From contig JBOGJI010000380.1 of assembly GCA_050747865.1 (NCBI GenBank), positions 1 through 35,624 on the forward strand: a DNA stretch of 35,624 bases, written 5' to 3'. Shown piece by piece: positions 7,733-14,643 of this stretch (position 1 is the stretch's first letter; each line of letters starts with the position of its first letter). Source of the stretch: JBOGJI01 sp050747865 (GTDB taxonomy: Bacteria; Acidobacteriota; Thermoanaerobaculia; Multivoradales; JAHEKO01). The translations under genes and the position numbers were made by a program. A model generated the notes under the pieces. That model saw only the letters and a program-made list of their open reading frames with translations. It was not told the DNA's origin and did not search any database.

Positions 7733-9463
7733 ATGCCCCTCAACGAGACACTGGTGGCCATCCTCCCGATGGCCATGTTCGTGGTGGGGGGCCTCGGCCT
7801 CTTCATGCTCGGCATGAAGTACATGTCCGAGGGGATGCAGGCGGTGGCCGGGAACTCGCTGCGCCGCATGATCAGCCTGGTGACCGACCGGCGGCTCCTG
7901 GCGATCGGTACGGGAACGGCGGTCACTCTTCTGGTCCAGTCCTCCTCGATCACGACGGTGATCGTCGTCGGGCTGGTCAACGCAGGCCTGATGCAGCTCC
8001 ATCAGGCCGTCGGCGTCATCTTGGGGGCGAACATCGGTACCACCATCACCGGATGGATCCTGGTGCTGCAGATCGGCAAATACGGGCTCCCGATCCTCGG
8101 CCTCGCCAGCCTGATCTACCTCTTCGCCCGGCGGGATCGTCCGAAGTTCGTCGCCATGGCGATCATGGGCATGGGCATGATCTTCTTCGGCCTCGAGCTC
8201 ATGAAGGATGGATTCGCGCCGATCCGGGATGTCCCCACCTTCATGGACGCCTTCGCCTGGTTTCAGGCCGGCACCTATCCGGGAGTTCTCCTGTGCGTCC
8301 TGGTGGGATGCATCTTCACGGTCCTCGTGCAGAGCAGCAGCGCCACGCTGGGCATTACCATCGGACTGGCCGCCACCGGGGTGATCTCGTTTCCCACCGC
8401 CGCCGCCCTGGTCCTCGGCGAGAACATCGGCACGACCATCACCGTGGTCATCGCGTCCGTTGGGGCCAACGTGAACGCCAAGCGGGCCGCCTACGCCCAC
8501 GTCCTCTTCAATGTCTTCGGCGTCTTCTGGATCACCCTCCTCTTCCAGGGGTACGTCCGGCTCGTTTCGCGCGTGATTCAGGGGACCTACGGCGTCGATC
8601 CAATGGTCATGACTCTTGCGGAGTTCGAGAGCCCGCTGGTGTTCGCGGCGACCATGACCGCCGCCATCGCCTTGACCCACACCGGCTTCAACGTGACCAA
8701 CACCGCGGTGTTCCTGCCCTTCCTCACCCCTTTCGGCCGGTTGCTGCAGCGGCTCGTGCCGGATCCGAAGATCGGCCAGGTGGCCCGCTTGAAGCACCTC
8801 GAGGGGCCGGCCGTGGCGGCGCCGGTGCTGGGCGTCGAGCAGAGCCGGGGCGAGGTGATCCAGATGGGTCGAGGCGTCGTCAAGATGATCGACTGGATCC
8901 GCCAGCTGGGGTTCAACGGCCCCTACGACGAGGGGCTGGTGCAGAAGACCTTCCACCGGGAGGAGGTGCTGGACAACGTCCAGCGCGAGATCGTCACCTT
9001 CCTCACCGATCTCCTGGATGCCACGGTGCCTCACGCGATCGCCGAGGAGGGCAGGCGTCAGCTTCGCCTCGCCCACGAGTATGAGTCGATGAGCGATCGG
9101 CTCGCAGACATCCTGCGCGGCTACGCCCAGCTCCGAGAGCGGCGGCTCGAGCTGTCGGCGGACCAGAAGGCCGGCCTCCTCGCTCTCCACGACGCGGTCG
9201 CCGGGTTCCTGCGTCGGGTCACCGAGGCCTACGCCGAACGCCGGACCGTGGACGACGACGCAGCGCGGACCCTCAGTTCCGCGATCATCGGCCAGGTCCG
9301 AAAGCTGCGGGACGATCATCTCCGGCAGATGACCGACCATCCCGTGGATCCCAGCCTGAGCCTGCTCTTCACCGACATCCTCGCCGACTACCAGAGGGTT
9401 CGAGCCCACACGATGAACGTTCAGGAGGCCATGGCCGGAATCGACGCGACGGCGGGAGGCTGA
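7733..9463 (+). CDS. Na+/phosphate cotransporter of the NptA/PhoU-tailed type
   Basis: 576 residues. Two inverted membrane repeats carry the family's paired motifs: QSSS at 69-72 with GANIGTT at 98-104, and QSSS at 200-203 with GENIGTT at 229-235. About eight to nine membrane helices fill residues 8-330. The rest (about 340-576) is helical and cytoplasmic, like the PhoU-type domain fused to bacterial NptA/YjbB proteins. It should import (or export) inorganic phosphate with sodium. The ATG at 7733 follows GAGGTG at a good distance; a GTG at 7724 is the alternative start but overlaps that site. No other phosphate gene is nearby. Confidence 0.93.
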   Translation: MPLNETLVAILPMAMFVVGGLGLFMLGMKYMSEGMQAVAGNSLRRMISLVTDRRLLAIGTGTAVTLLVQSSSITTVIVVGLVNAGLMQLHQAVGVILGANIGTTITGWILVLQIGKYGLPILGLASLIYLFARRDRPKFVAMAIMGMGMIFFGLELMKDGFAPIRDVPTFMDAFAWFQAGTYPGVLLCVLVGCIFTVLVQSSSATLGITIGLAATGVISFPTAAALVLGENIGTTITVVIASVGANVNAKRAAYAHVLFNVFGVFWITLLFQGYVRLVSRVIQGTYGVDPMVMTLAEFESPLVFAATMTAAIALTHTGFNVTNTAVFLPFLTPFGRLLQRLVPDPKIGQVARLKHLEGPAVAAPVLGVEQSRGEVIQMGRGVVKMIDWIRQLGFNGPYDEGLVQKTFHREEVLDNVQREIVTFLTDLLDATVPHAIAEEGRRQLRLAHEYESMSDRLADILRGYAQLRERRLELSADQKAGLLALHDAVAGFLRRVTEAYAERRTVDDDAARTLSSAIIGQVRKLRDDHLRQMTDHPVDPSLSLLFTDILADYQRVRAHTMNVQEAMAGIDATAGG

Positions 9464-9477
9464 CCGTGCCCGACAGC

Positions 9478-9543
9478 CTAGTCCCGTACTACCGCCGCTA
9501 GGTCGAGCCGCGGCACGACGTCCGCTCGGTCCATCGGTCGCAT
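9478..9543 (-). CDS. Possible 21-residue (or 18-residue) small open reading frame
   Basis: On the minus strand GGGGAGG is followed by two in-frame ATGs (at 9543 and 9534); the second has ideal spacing. A TACTAT box (9563-9568, inside a palindrome) lies upstream. The product is short (ending LAAVVRD) and not recognised. It could be a leader peptide, the remnant of a lost gene, or chance. The promoter-like box and strong ribosome binding site are the only evidence. Confidence 0.3.
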   Translation of the reverse strand: MRPMDRADVVPRLDLAAVVRD

Positions 9544-9557
9544 CCTCCCCTCGCGTT

Positions 9558-9575
9558 CCGTCATAGTAGTGACGG
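9558..9575. promoter_or_regulatory. Perfect inverted repeat upstream of trmO
   Basis: CCGTCATAGTAGTGACGG has 6-base perfect arms around TAGTAG, extendable by one A-T pair. It lies between the transporter stop and trmO and contains TACTAT on the minus strand. It may be an operator for a divergent promoter or a small hairpin. No U-run follows. Confidence 0.4.
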
Positions 9576-9633
9576 ATGAGACGCGCCGCGTGTGACCCTG
9601 GCGGGCCGGCGTCAATGTAGGGAGGAGACGAAT

Positions 9634-10047
9634 GTGGGAGAGATCGAGATAAGAGCCATCGGACGCGTCGAGTCCCCCTTGACCGATCTAGAGTCGGCTC
9701 CCCGGCAGGCCGACGAGGGCGCGCCCAAGGCCTGGCTCGTCTTCGAGCCGGAAGTGCTCGAGGGTCTGCGCAGCCTACGGCCCGGCCACGAGGTGATCGT
9801 CCTCACCTGGCTCGACCGGGCTCGTCGCGACGTGCTGAGCGTGCACCCGCGGGGAGATGCCTCCAGGGCGCAAGAAGGCGTCTTCAGCACCCGTTCCCCC
9901 CACCGCCCGAACCCGATTGGCCTGCACCGGGTGGAGATCACCACCGTCGACGGCCGGCGAGTGCAGGTGGGCTGTCTCGAAGCGCTGGACGGAACGCCGA
10001 TCCTCGACGTCAAGCCGGTGCTCAGCGAAGACACCAACGAGCGGTGA
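9634..10047 (+). CDS. trmO: TrmO-type tRNA (adenine37-N6)-methyltransferase
   Basis: 137 residues, one TsaA/TrmO domain. TrmO methylates N6-threonylcarbamoyladenosine 37 of tRNA(Thr) with S-adenosylmethionine. The signature STRSPHRPNPIGLHRVEI is at 85-102, preceded by the family's LTWLDRARRDVLSVHPRGD region. The start is the GTG at 9634, placed 7 bases after GGAGGAG; an ATG two bases earlier is out of frame and stops at once. Some members are small and lack the C-terminal extension of E. coli TrmO, as here. The modification it acts on needs TsaC, whose gene is at 29172. Target specificity is inferred from family only. Confidence 0.88.
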   Translation: MGEIEIRAIGRVESPLTDLESAPRQADEGAPKAWLVFEPEVLEGLRSLRPGHEVIVLTWLDRARRDVLSVHPRGDASRAQEGVFSTRSPHRPNPIGLHRVEITTVDGRRVQVGCLEALDGTPILDVKPVLSEDTNER

Positions 10048-10108
10048 ATAGAGGAGTGCGCGCGAGCTGGATCCATGGCGACAGCGCCGGCGTCGATCGA
10101 CACACTCG

Positions 10109-10279
10109 CTACTTCTTGAGCAAGTAGAGGGCCCAGATGCAGAGGGCGACCGATCCAAGCGTGGTCAGGCCGAAGATCGGGCTCTTCGCCACGTGCCAGC
10201 CCTCGAGGATGATTCTAAGGACGTGCGCCAAGGCGAGCAGACCGAATGCCGCGCCGGTCGTAATGACGTAGCGTCTCAT
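10109..10279 (-). CDS. Small two-helix membrane protein
   Basis: 56 residues starting MRRYVITTGAAFGLLALAH. Two hydrophobic helices (about 5-22 and 34-53) flank a short loop, and the tail ends in LLKK. Short proteins of this pattern are common hypothetical membrane proteins in bacteria; no function is known to me. An ATG ten codons upstream (10309) would add a polar leader and is less likely. It is transcribed against the flanking trmO and toxin-antitoxin genes. Confidence 0.65.
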   Translation of the reverse strand: MRRYVITTGAAFGLLALAHVLRIILEGWHVAKSPIFGLTTLGSVALCIWALYLLKK

Positions 10280-10396
10280 AGAGGTTGCCGCCGGGTTTGA
10301 TCGTCGCAATCTCGGATGAATGGTGAGTCGAGTCGGACACTCCCTCCGTACTCCATACTCCCATCATAGAAGGTGAACACAGCCGGGACCACGGAT

Positions 10397-10411
10397 GCTA
10401 TCATTGATAGC
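10397..10411. promoter_or_regulatory. Palindromic operator and -10 box of the FitAB-type operon
   Basis: GCTATCATTGATAGC is a perfect palindrome with 7-base arms and one central base. It contains TATCAT (10399-10404), a plausible -10 element, and ends two bases before the GAGGAGG ribosome binding site of the antitoxin. FitA/VapB antitoxins are known to bind palindromes over their own promoters, so this is the likely autoregulatory site. Confidence 0.7.
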
Positions 10412-10423
10412 GAGGAGGTGGAG

Positions 10424-10654
10424 ATGGCTCAGCTCATCGTGCGCAAGCTCGAAGACAGGCTCGTCCAGGCGCTCAAAGAACGCGCGGGGCGTCATGGCCG
10501 TTCGGCGGAGGCGGAGCATCGAGAGATCCTGCGGCAGACGCTGCTCGTCGAGCCGGCCGAGGACGCCAAGACCGTGCTGCTGGAGATGCCGAACGTGGGT
10601 GAGGATGTCGACTTCGCCCGCATCCACGAGCTGCCTCGCGCGCTCGACCTGTGA
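10424..10654 (+). CDS. FitA-like ribbon-helix-helix antitoxin
   Basis: 76 residues. Residues 4-37 (LIVRKLEDRLVQALKERA...GRSAEAEHREIL) match the FitA/StbC-type ribbon-helix-helix DNA-binding domain; the C-terminal half would wrap the toxin. The ATG at 10424 has GAGGAGG upstream with correct spacing; an earlier in-frame ATG at 10373 lies before the operator and is rejected. The stop overlaps the toxin start by four bases (GTGA), as in most type II modules. A palindrome directly upstream suggests autorepression by the antitoxin-toxin complex. Confidence 0.9.
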   Translation: MAQLIVRKLEDRLVQALKERAGRHGRSAEAEHREILRQTLLVEPAEDAKTVLLEMPNVGEDVDFARIHELPRALDL

Positions 10655-11064
10655 GGTACCTCCTCGACACCAACATCGTCTCCGAGCTACGCAAGGGCGA
10701 TCGCGCCGACGCCGGCCTGCGAAAGTGGTTCTCGACCGTCGAAGCCGACGACCTGGCGCTCTCGGTTCTCGTCGTCGCGGAGATTCGCCTGGGCATCCAG
10801 CGTCTGCGACGACGGGACGTCGAGGCAGCTGATCACCTGGCGGCTTGGTTGGCGCGGCTGGAGCGTGCCTACGCGGGCAAGCTGCTCACCATCGACACGG
10901 AGGTCGGTAAGGCCTGGGCCGACCTCAACGCGCCCCGCCCTCTGCCGGTTCTCGACAGTCTCCAGGCCGCCACGGCTCGCGTCTACGGCCTCACCTTCGT
11001 TACCCGCAAGTTGCAAGACCTTGAGGGCATCGCGGTGCCGATGCTCAACCCGTTCACGGGATGA
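10651..11064 (+). CDS. FitB/VapC-like PIN-domain toxin ribonuclease
   Basis: 137 residues, a single PIN domain. The metal-binding acidic residues are present: Asp6 (LLDTNIVSEL), Glu44 (VAEIRLGI) and Asp102 (LPVLDSLQAATA); Asp123 is a possible fourth. The usual Asn in the VTRN motif is Lys120 here. PIN toxins of this group cleave RNA, often tRNA, when their antitoxin is degraded. The GTG start overlaps the antitoxin stop (GTGA). The RNA ligase gene rtcB starts 58 bases after the stop, in the same direction. Confidence 0.92.
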   Translation: MRYLLDTNIVSELRKGDRADAGLRKWFSTVEADDLALSVLVVAEIRLGIQRLRRRDVEAADHLAAWLARLERAYAGKLLTIDTEVGKAWADLNAPRPLPVLDSLQAATARVYGLTFVTRKLQDLEGIAVPMLNPFTG

Positions 11065-11108
11065 CGGCGGTTCGCCGATGAGCTGCGGCGCGGCCCCGTA
11101 GCGTTCGC

Positions 11109-11114
11109 TAGAGT
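11109..11114 (+). promoter_or_regulatory. Putative -10 box (TAGAGT) of rtcB, leaderless start
   Basis: GCTAGAGT ends 7 bases before the rtcB ATG at 11122, and no ribosome binding site lies between. It fits the GNTANNNT pattern seen before other starts in the window. It separates rtcB transcriptionally from the toxin gene. Confidence 0.5.
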
Positions 11115-11121
11115 GGGGTCG

Positions 11122-12564
11122 ATGTCCGTTCAAGTTGAGCGTATCGATGACTACCGCTGGCGGATTCCGCGGCAGGGTGGGATGCGCGTGGAGGGGCGGG
11201 TGTACGCGTCGGAGACTCTGATGGAGGAGCTGCGGGACGATCAGGCCCTGGAGCAGGTCGCCAACGTCGCCCATCTGCCGGGCATCGTCTCCGCGTCCCT
11301 CGCCATGCCCGACATCCACTGGGGATACGGCTTCCCGATCGGCGGCGTCGCCGCCATGGACGCCGAGGACGGTGTCGTATCGCCCGGCGGGGTAGGTTTT
11401 GACATCAATTGTGGCGTTCGGCTATTGGCGACGGAGCTGCCGGGGGGGCGGGTCGAGCCGAAGCTGCGAGAACTGGTGGGGGCGCTCTATGACGCGGTGC
11501 CGACGGGGGTGGGGGCGCAGCGGCGGCGGTTCCGGCTCGATCGCAAGCAGATGCGGCGGCTGCTCGAGCGGGGCGCCTCCTGGCCGGTGGAGCAGGGAAT
11601 GGGGGAGGCCGAGGACCTCGAGTTCCTCGAAGAGCGCGGGTGCCTGCCCGATGCCGATCCCGACGAGGTGTCGGAGCGGGCCGTGGAGCGAGGCCTGAGC
11701 CAGCTCGGGACCCTGGGCTCGGGGAACCACTTCGCCGAGGTGCAGGTGGTGGCGGAGGTCTACGACGAGGAAGCGGCGGCAGCGCTCGCGCTGCGGCGAG
11801 GGTGCGTGGCCCTGACCATCCACTGCGGCTCGCGGGGTCTAGGGCACCAGGTGTGCACGGATCACGTGAAGCGGATGCAGGAGGCCTCGAAGCGCTACGG
11901 GATCGAGCTGCCCGACCGCCAGCTCTGCTGCGCCCCGATCGGCTCGCCGGAAGGCCGCGCCTACCTCGGCGCCATGGCCGCCGCCGCGAACTTCGCCTTC
12001 GCCAACCGACAGGTGATCAGCGACTCGGCGCGGGAGGCGTTCCAGCGGGTGCTCGGCCTGTCGCCGCGGGAGCTCGCGATGCGCGTCGTCTACGACGTCT
12101 GCCACAATATCGCCAAGTTCGAGGAGGTGCCGGTCGAGGGCAAGGAGCGGCGGCTGCTGATCCACCGCAAGGGCGCCACGCGCGCCTTTCCCCCGGGTCA
12201 TCCCAAGACTCCGCAGCCGTACCGCGAGGTGGGACAACCAGTGCTCATCCCCGGAGACATGGGCCGGTACTCCTACGTCCTGGTCGGCACGCAGCGCGCG
12301 TTCGAGGAGACCTTCGGATCCACCTGCCACGGCGCTGGCCGGCGGCTCTCCCGCAAGGCGGCGAAGCGCCAGGCGCGCGGGCGGGACATCGTGGGCGAGC
12401 TGGCGGCGCGGGGGATCGTCGTGCGCGCCACCGGCCGGGCGACGGTCGACGAGGAGATGCCGGAGGCGTACAAGGACGTCGCGGACGTGGTCGAGGTGGT
12501 GGAGCGGGCGGGCATCTCGCGCAAGGTAGCCCGGCTCGAGCCGATCGGGGTGATCAAGGGATGA
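11122..12564 (+). CDS. rtcB: RtcB family RNA-splicing/repair ligase
   Basis: 480 residues. RtcB joins 2',3'-cyclic phosphate or 3'-phosphate ends to 5'-OH RNA ends using GTP and manganese. Visible motifs: PDIHWGYGFPIGG (63-75), GGVGFDINCGVR with the metal ligands Asp94 and Cys97, LGSGNHFAEVQ, HCGSRGLGHQ, HRKGATRAFPPGH, GDMGRYSYVL and STCHGAGR, the last containing the histidine that is guanylylated. The ATG at 11122 is chosen; a GTG three codons earlier overlaps the -10-like box. The stop overlaps the start of the NrtR-like regulator (ATGA). Archease, its activator, is encoded about 3.4 kb upstream. Confidence 0.97.
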   Translation: MSVQVERIDDYRWRIPRQGGMRVEGRVYASETLMEELRDDQALEQVANVAHLPGIVSASLAMPDIHWGYGFPIGGVAAMDAEDGVVSPGGVGFDINCGVRLLATELPGGRVEPKLRELVGALYDAVPTGVGAQRRRFRLDRKQMRRLLERGASWPVEQGMGEAEDLEFLEERGCLPDADPDEVSERAVERGLSQLGTLGSGNHFAEVQVVAEVYDEEAAAALALRRGCVALTIHCGSRGLGHQVCTDHVKRMQEASKRYGIELPDRQLCCAPIGSPEGRAYLGAMAAAANFAFANRQVISDSAREAFQRVLGLSPRELAMRVVYDVCHNIAKFEEVPVEGKERRLLIHRKGATRAFPPGHPKTPQPYREVGQPVLIPGDMGRYSYVLVGTQRAFEETFGSTCHGAGRRLSRKAAKRQARGRDIVGELAARGIVVRATGRATVDEEMPEAYKDVADVVEVVERAGISRKVARLEPIGVIKG

Positions 12565-13508
12565 AGGCCTCGTTCTCCATCGGCCTGAACGCGGTGATCC
12601 TGGCGGTCACCGGGGAGACGCCGCGAGTGCTGACGGTGACGGCGGCGAGCGGGGAGCCGGCGCTGCCGTTCGGGCAGCTCGAGCCCGAGAGCGAGCGCAC
12701 GCTGGAGCTGGCGCTCAGGCATCGGGTGCGCGAGCTCACCGGCCTCGAGCTCGGCTACGTCGAGCAGCTCTACACCTTCGGCGACCGCGATCGCGACCCG
12801 GCGGTGCGCCACGCCGGCGTCCGCCCGATCTCGATCGGATACCTGGCGCTGGTGCGCGAGGGAGAGGCGGCGCCGGGAGCCGCCTGGGAGGACGTCTACC
12901 GCTTCCTGCCCTGGGAGGATCACCGCTCGGGATCCAACCCGTCGGTCGAGAGCCGGATCGCTCCTGCCCTGACGGCGTGGGCGGATGCGGGCTCCGCGGC
13001 GTGCGGCGCCCGCACGGAGCGTGTGGAGATCACGTTCGGGCTCGGCGGATCGACCTGGGACGGGGATCGCGTGCTCGATCGTCTGGAGCTTCTTTACGAG
13101 GCGAGGCTGGTCGCGGAGGCCGTGCGCGATCGGCGTCGCCGGACGGAATCCCCGCAGCCGCCGCCCGCTCCCGCGCTCGGCGAGCCGATGGCCCTCGATC
13201 ACCGGCGGATGCTGGCCACGGCGCTGGGCCGCATCCGTGGCAAGATCCGCTACCGGCCGATCATCTTCGAGATGCTGCCCGAGGAGTTCACGCTGCTGCG
13301 CCTGCAGCGCACGGTCGAGGCGCTCGCCGGCGTGCGGCTCCACAAGGGCAACTTCCGCCGCCTGGTCGACCGCGGAGGCATGGTCGTGGGCACCGGGCGG
13401 CTCGAGCCTCACACCGGCGGCCGCCCGGCCGAGCTGTTCCGCTTCCGCCGCGAGGTGCTGCGCGAGCGCCGGGCGCCGGGCGTCGGCCTGCCCCGAGCGC
13501 CGGCGTAG
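12561..13508 (+). CDS. NrtR-like Nudix-fold transcriptional regulator of NAD synthesis
   Basis: 315 residues. The N-terminal part (about 5-160) is Nudix-like, but the Nudix box region (LEPESERTLELALRHRVREL, 40-59) lacks the catalytic glutamates, as in NrtR, where the domain senses ADP-ribose instead of hydrolysing it. Residues 228-270 (GKIRYRPIIFEMLPEEFTLL, then NFRRLVD) match the NrtR winged-helix domain closely, and the tail (TGGRPAELFRF) also fits. NrtR proteins are usually about 220-240 residues; the extra length lies in the 120-210 linker. It overlaps rtcB (ATGA) and directly precedes nadABC with its inverted repeats, so it most likely represses that operon. Confidence 0.88.
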   Translation: MKASFSIGLNAVILAVTGETPRVLTVTAASGEPALPFGQLEPESERTLELALRHRVRELTGLELGYVEQLYTFGDRDRDPAVRHAGVRPISIGYLALVREGEAAPGAAWEDVYRFLPWEDHRSGSNPSVESRIAPALTAWADAGSAACGARTERVEITFGLGGSTWDGDRVLDRLELLYEARLVAEAVRDRRRRTESPQPPPAPALGEPMALDHRRMLATALGRIRGKIRYRPIIFEMLPEEFTLLRLQRTVEALAGVRLHKGNFRRLVDRGGMVVGTGRLEPHTGGRPAELFRFRREVLRERRAPGVGLPRAPA

Positions 13509-13519
13509 CCCGACCACTC

Positions 13520-13549
13520 TTGACATCTCCTTGTACTCACCCGTAGCAT
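13520..13549 (+). promoter_or_regulatory. Promoter of the nadABC operon
   Basis: TTGACA (13520-13525) is a perfect -35 hexamer, followed after 18 bases by TAGCAT (13544-13549) as a -10. The expected transcription start, near 13556, falls at the edge of the inverted repeats, so a bound repressor would block initiation. Confidence 0.65.
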
Positions 13550-13554
13550 AACGG

Positions 13555-13578
13555 CTCAGTAATACTCTAACTGAGTAT
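13555..13578. promoter_or_regulatory. Overlapping inverted repeats before nadA, likely NrtR operator
   Basis: ATACTCTAACTGAGTAT (13562-13578) is a palindrome with perfect 6-base arms. A second pair, CTCAGT (13555-13560) and ACTGAG (13570-13575), overlaps it. Another TACTC half-site lies in the promoter spacer (13534-13538). The repeats sit between the -10 box and the AAGAGG ribosome binding site of nadA, the place expected for a repressor site. Assignment to the adjacent NrtR-like protein is inference. Confidence 0.65.
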
Positions 13579-13594
13579 AAAAGAGGATCCGGAC

Positions 13595-14614
13595 ATGCTG
13601 GCAGTCACACAACAGAACCTCGCCGCTCTCCAGTACACACCCGAGGTCGCCCGTGCCACGGCGCCGATCTACGAGCGCGTACGGCGAGTCATCCCGGAGG
13701 TGGAGTGGCCGGTGCACGCGCCGTACGTGGAGGCCATCCAGCGGCTGAAGCGGGAGCGCAACGCCATCGTGCTGGCGCACAACTACCAGACGCCGGAGAT
13801 CTTCCACGGCGTGGCCGACTTGACCGGGGACTCGCTGGCCCTGGCACGCCAGGGGGCGGCGACGAACGCCGATGTGATCGTGCTTTGCGGCGTGCATTTC
13901 ATGGCCGAGACCGCGGCCATCCTGTCGCCGGAGAAGACGGTGCTCATCCCCGACCTCGAGGCCGGATGCTCGCTGGCCTCCTCGATCACCGCCGCCGACG
14001 TCCGGCTGCTCAAACAGCGCTACCCGGGCGTTCCGGTCGTCACCTATGTGAACACCTCGGCTGCCGTGAAGGCCGAGACCGACGTCTGCTGCACCTCGGC
14101 GAACGCGGTCGAAGTGGTGGAGTCGCTCGGCGCCGAGAGGGTCATCTTCCTGCCCGACGAGTATCTCGGCCGCTATGTCGCCTCGCAGACCGACGTCGAG
14201 CTCATCCTCTGGAAAGGGCACTGCGAGGTCCACGAGCGCTTCACCGCCGAGGAGCTGCGCGACTTCCGCCGGGCGTGGCCGGGGGTGCAGATCATCGCCC
14301 ACCCCGAGTGCCCCGAAGACGTGCTCGCCGAGGCCGACTTCGTCGGCTCCACCTCCGGCATGATCCGCTACGTTGGCGAGGCCCGGCCCGAGCGCGTGGT
14401 CATGGTCACCGAGTGCTCGATGAGCGACAACGTGGCCGTGGAGCACCCGGAGGTCGAGTTCGTCCGGCCGTGCAATCTCTGCCCTCACATGAAGCGCATC
14501 ACCCTGCCCAAGATCCTGCGCTCGCTCGAGCGCTTGGAGCACCGGGTGACCGTCGACCCCGAGATCGCGGCGCGCGCCCGCCGGGCGCTCGAGCGCATGT
14601 TGGAGATCGGCTGA
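13595..14614 (+). CDS. nadA: Quinolinate synthase
   Basis: 339 residues. NadA condenses iminoaspartate with dihydroxyacetone phosphate to quinolinate using a [4Fe-4S] cluster. The three cluster cysteines fit Cys98 (LCGVHFMAE), Cys210 (WKGHCEVHE) and Cys296 (CNLCPHMK). The substrate motifs AHNYQTPEIF and GSTSGMIRY are also present. The ATG follows AAGAGG by 8 bases. It is the first gene of nadA-nadB-nadC, behind a clear promoter and palindromic sites. The N-terminal 40 residues are longer than in E. coli, as in many non-proteobacterial forms. Confidence 0.97.
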   Translation: MLAVTQQNLAALQYTPEVARATAPIYERVRRVIPEVEWPVHAPYVEAIQRLKRERNAIVLAHNYQTPEIFHGVADLTGDSLALARQGAATNADVIVLCGVHFMAETAAILSPEKTVLIPDLEAGCSLASSITAADVRLLKQRYPGVPVVTYVNTSAAVKAETDVCCTSANAVEVVESLGAERVIFLPDEYLGRYVASQTDVELILWKGHCEVHERFTAEELRDFRRAWPGVQIIAHPECPEDVLAEADFVGSTSGMIRYVGEARPERVVMVTECSMSDNVAVEHPEVEFVRPCNLCPHMKRITLPKILRSLERLEHRVTVDPEIAARARRALERMLEIG

Positions 14615-14643
14615 CCGGCTGCGCCGACGCCGAGGGCCACACA

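Noticed and set aside
7703..9409. Long minus-strand open frame opposite the Na/Pi cotransporter
   Set aside because: His/Asp/Glu-rich antisense product; the plus strand has clear paired QSSS motifs.
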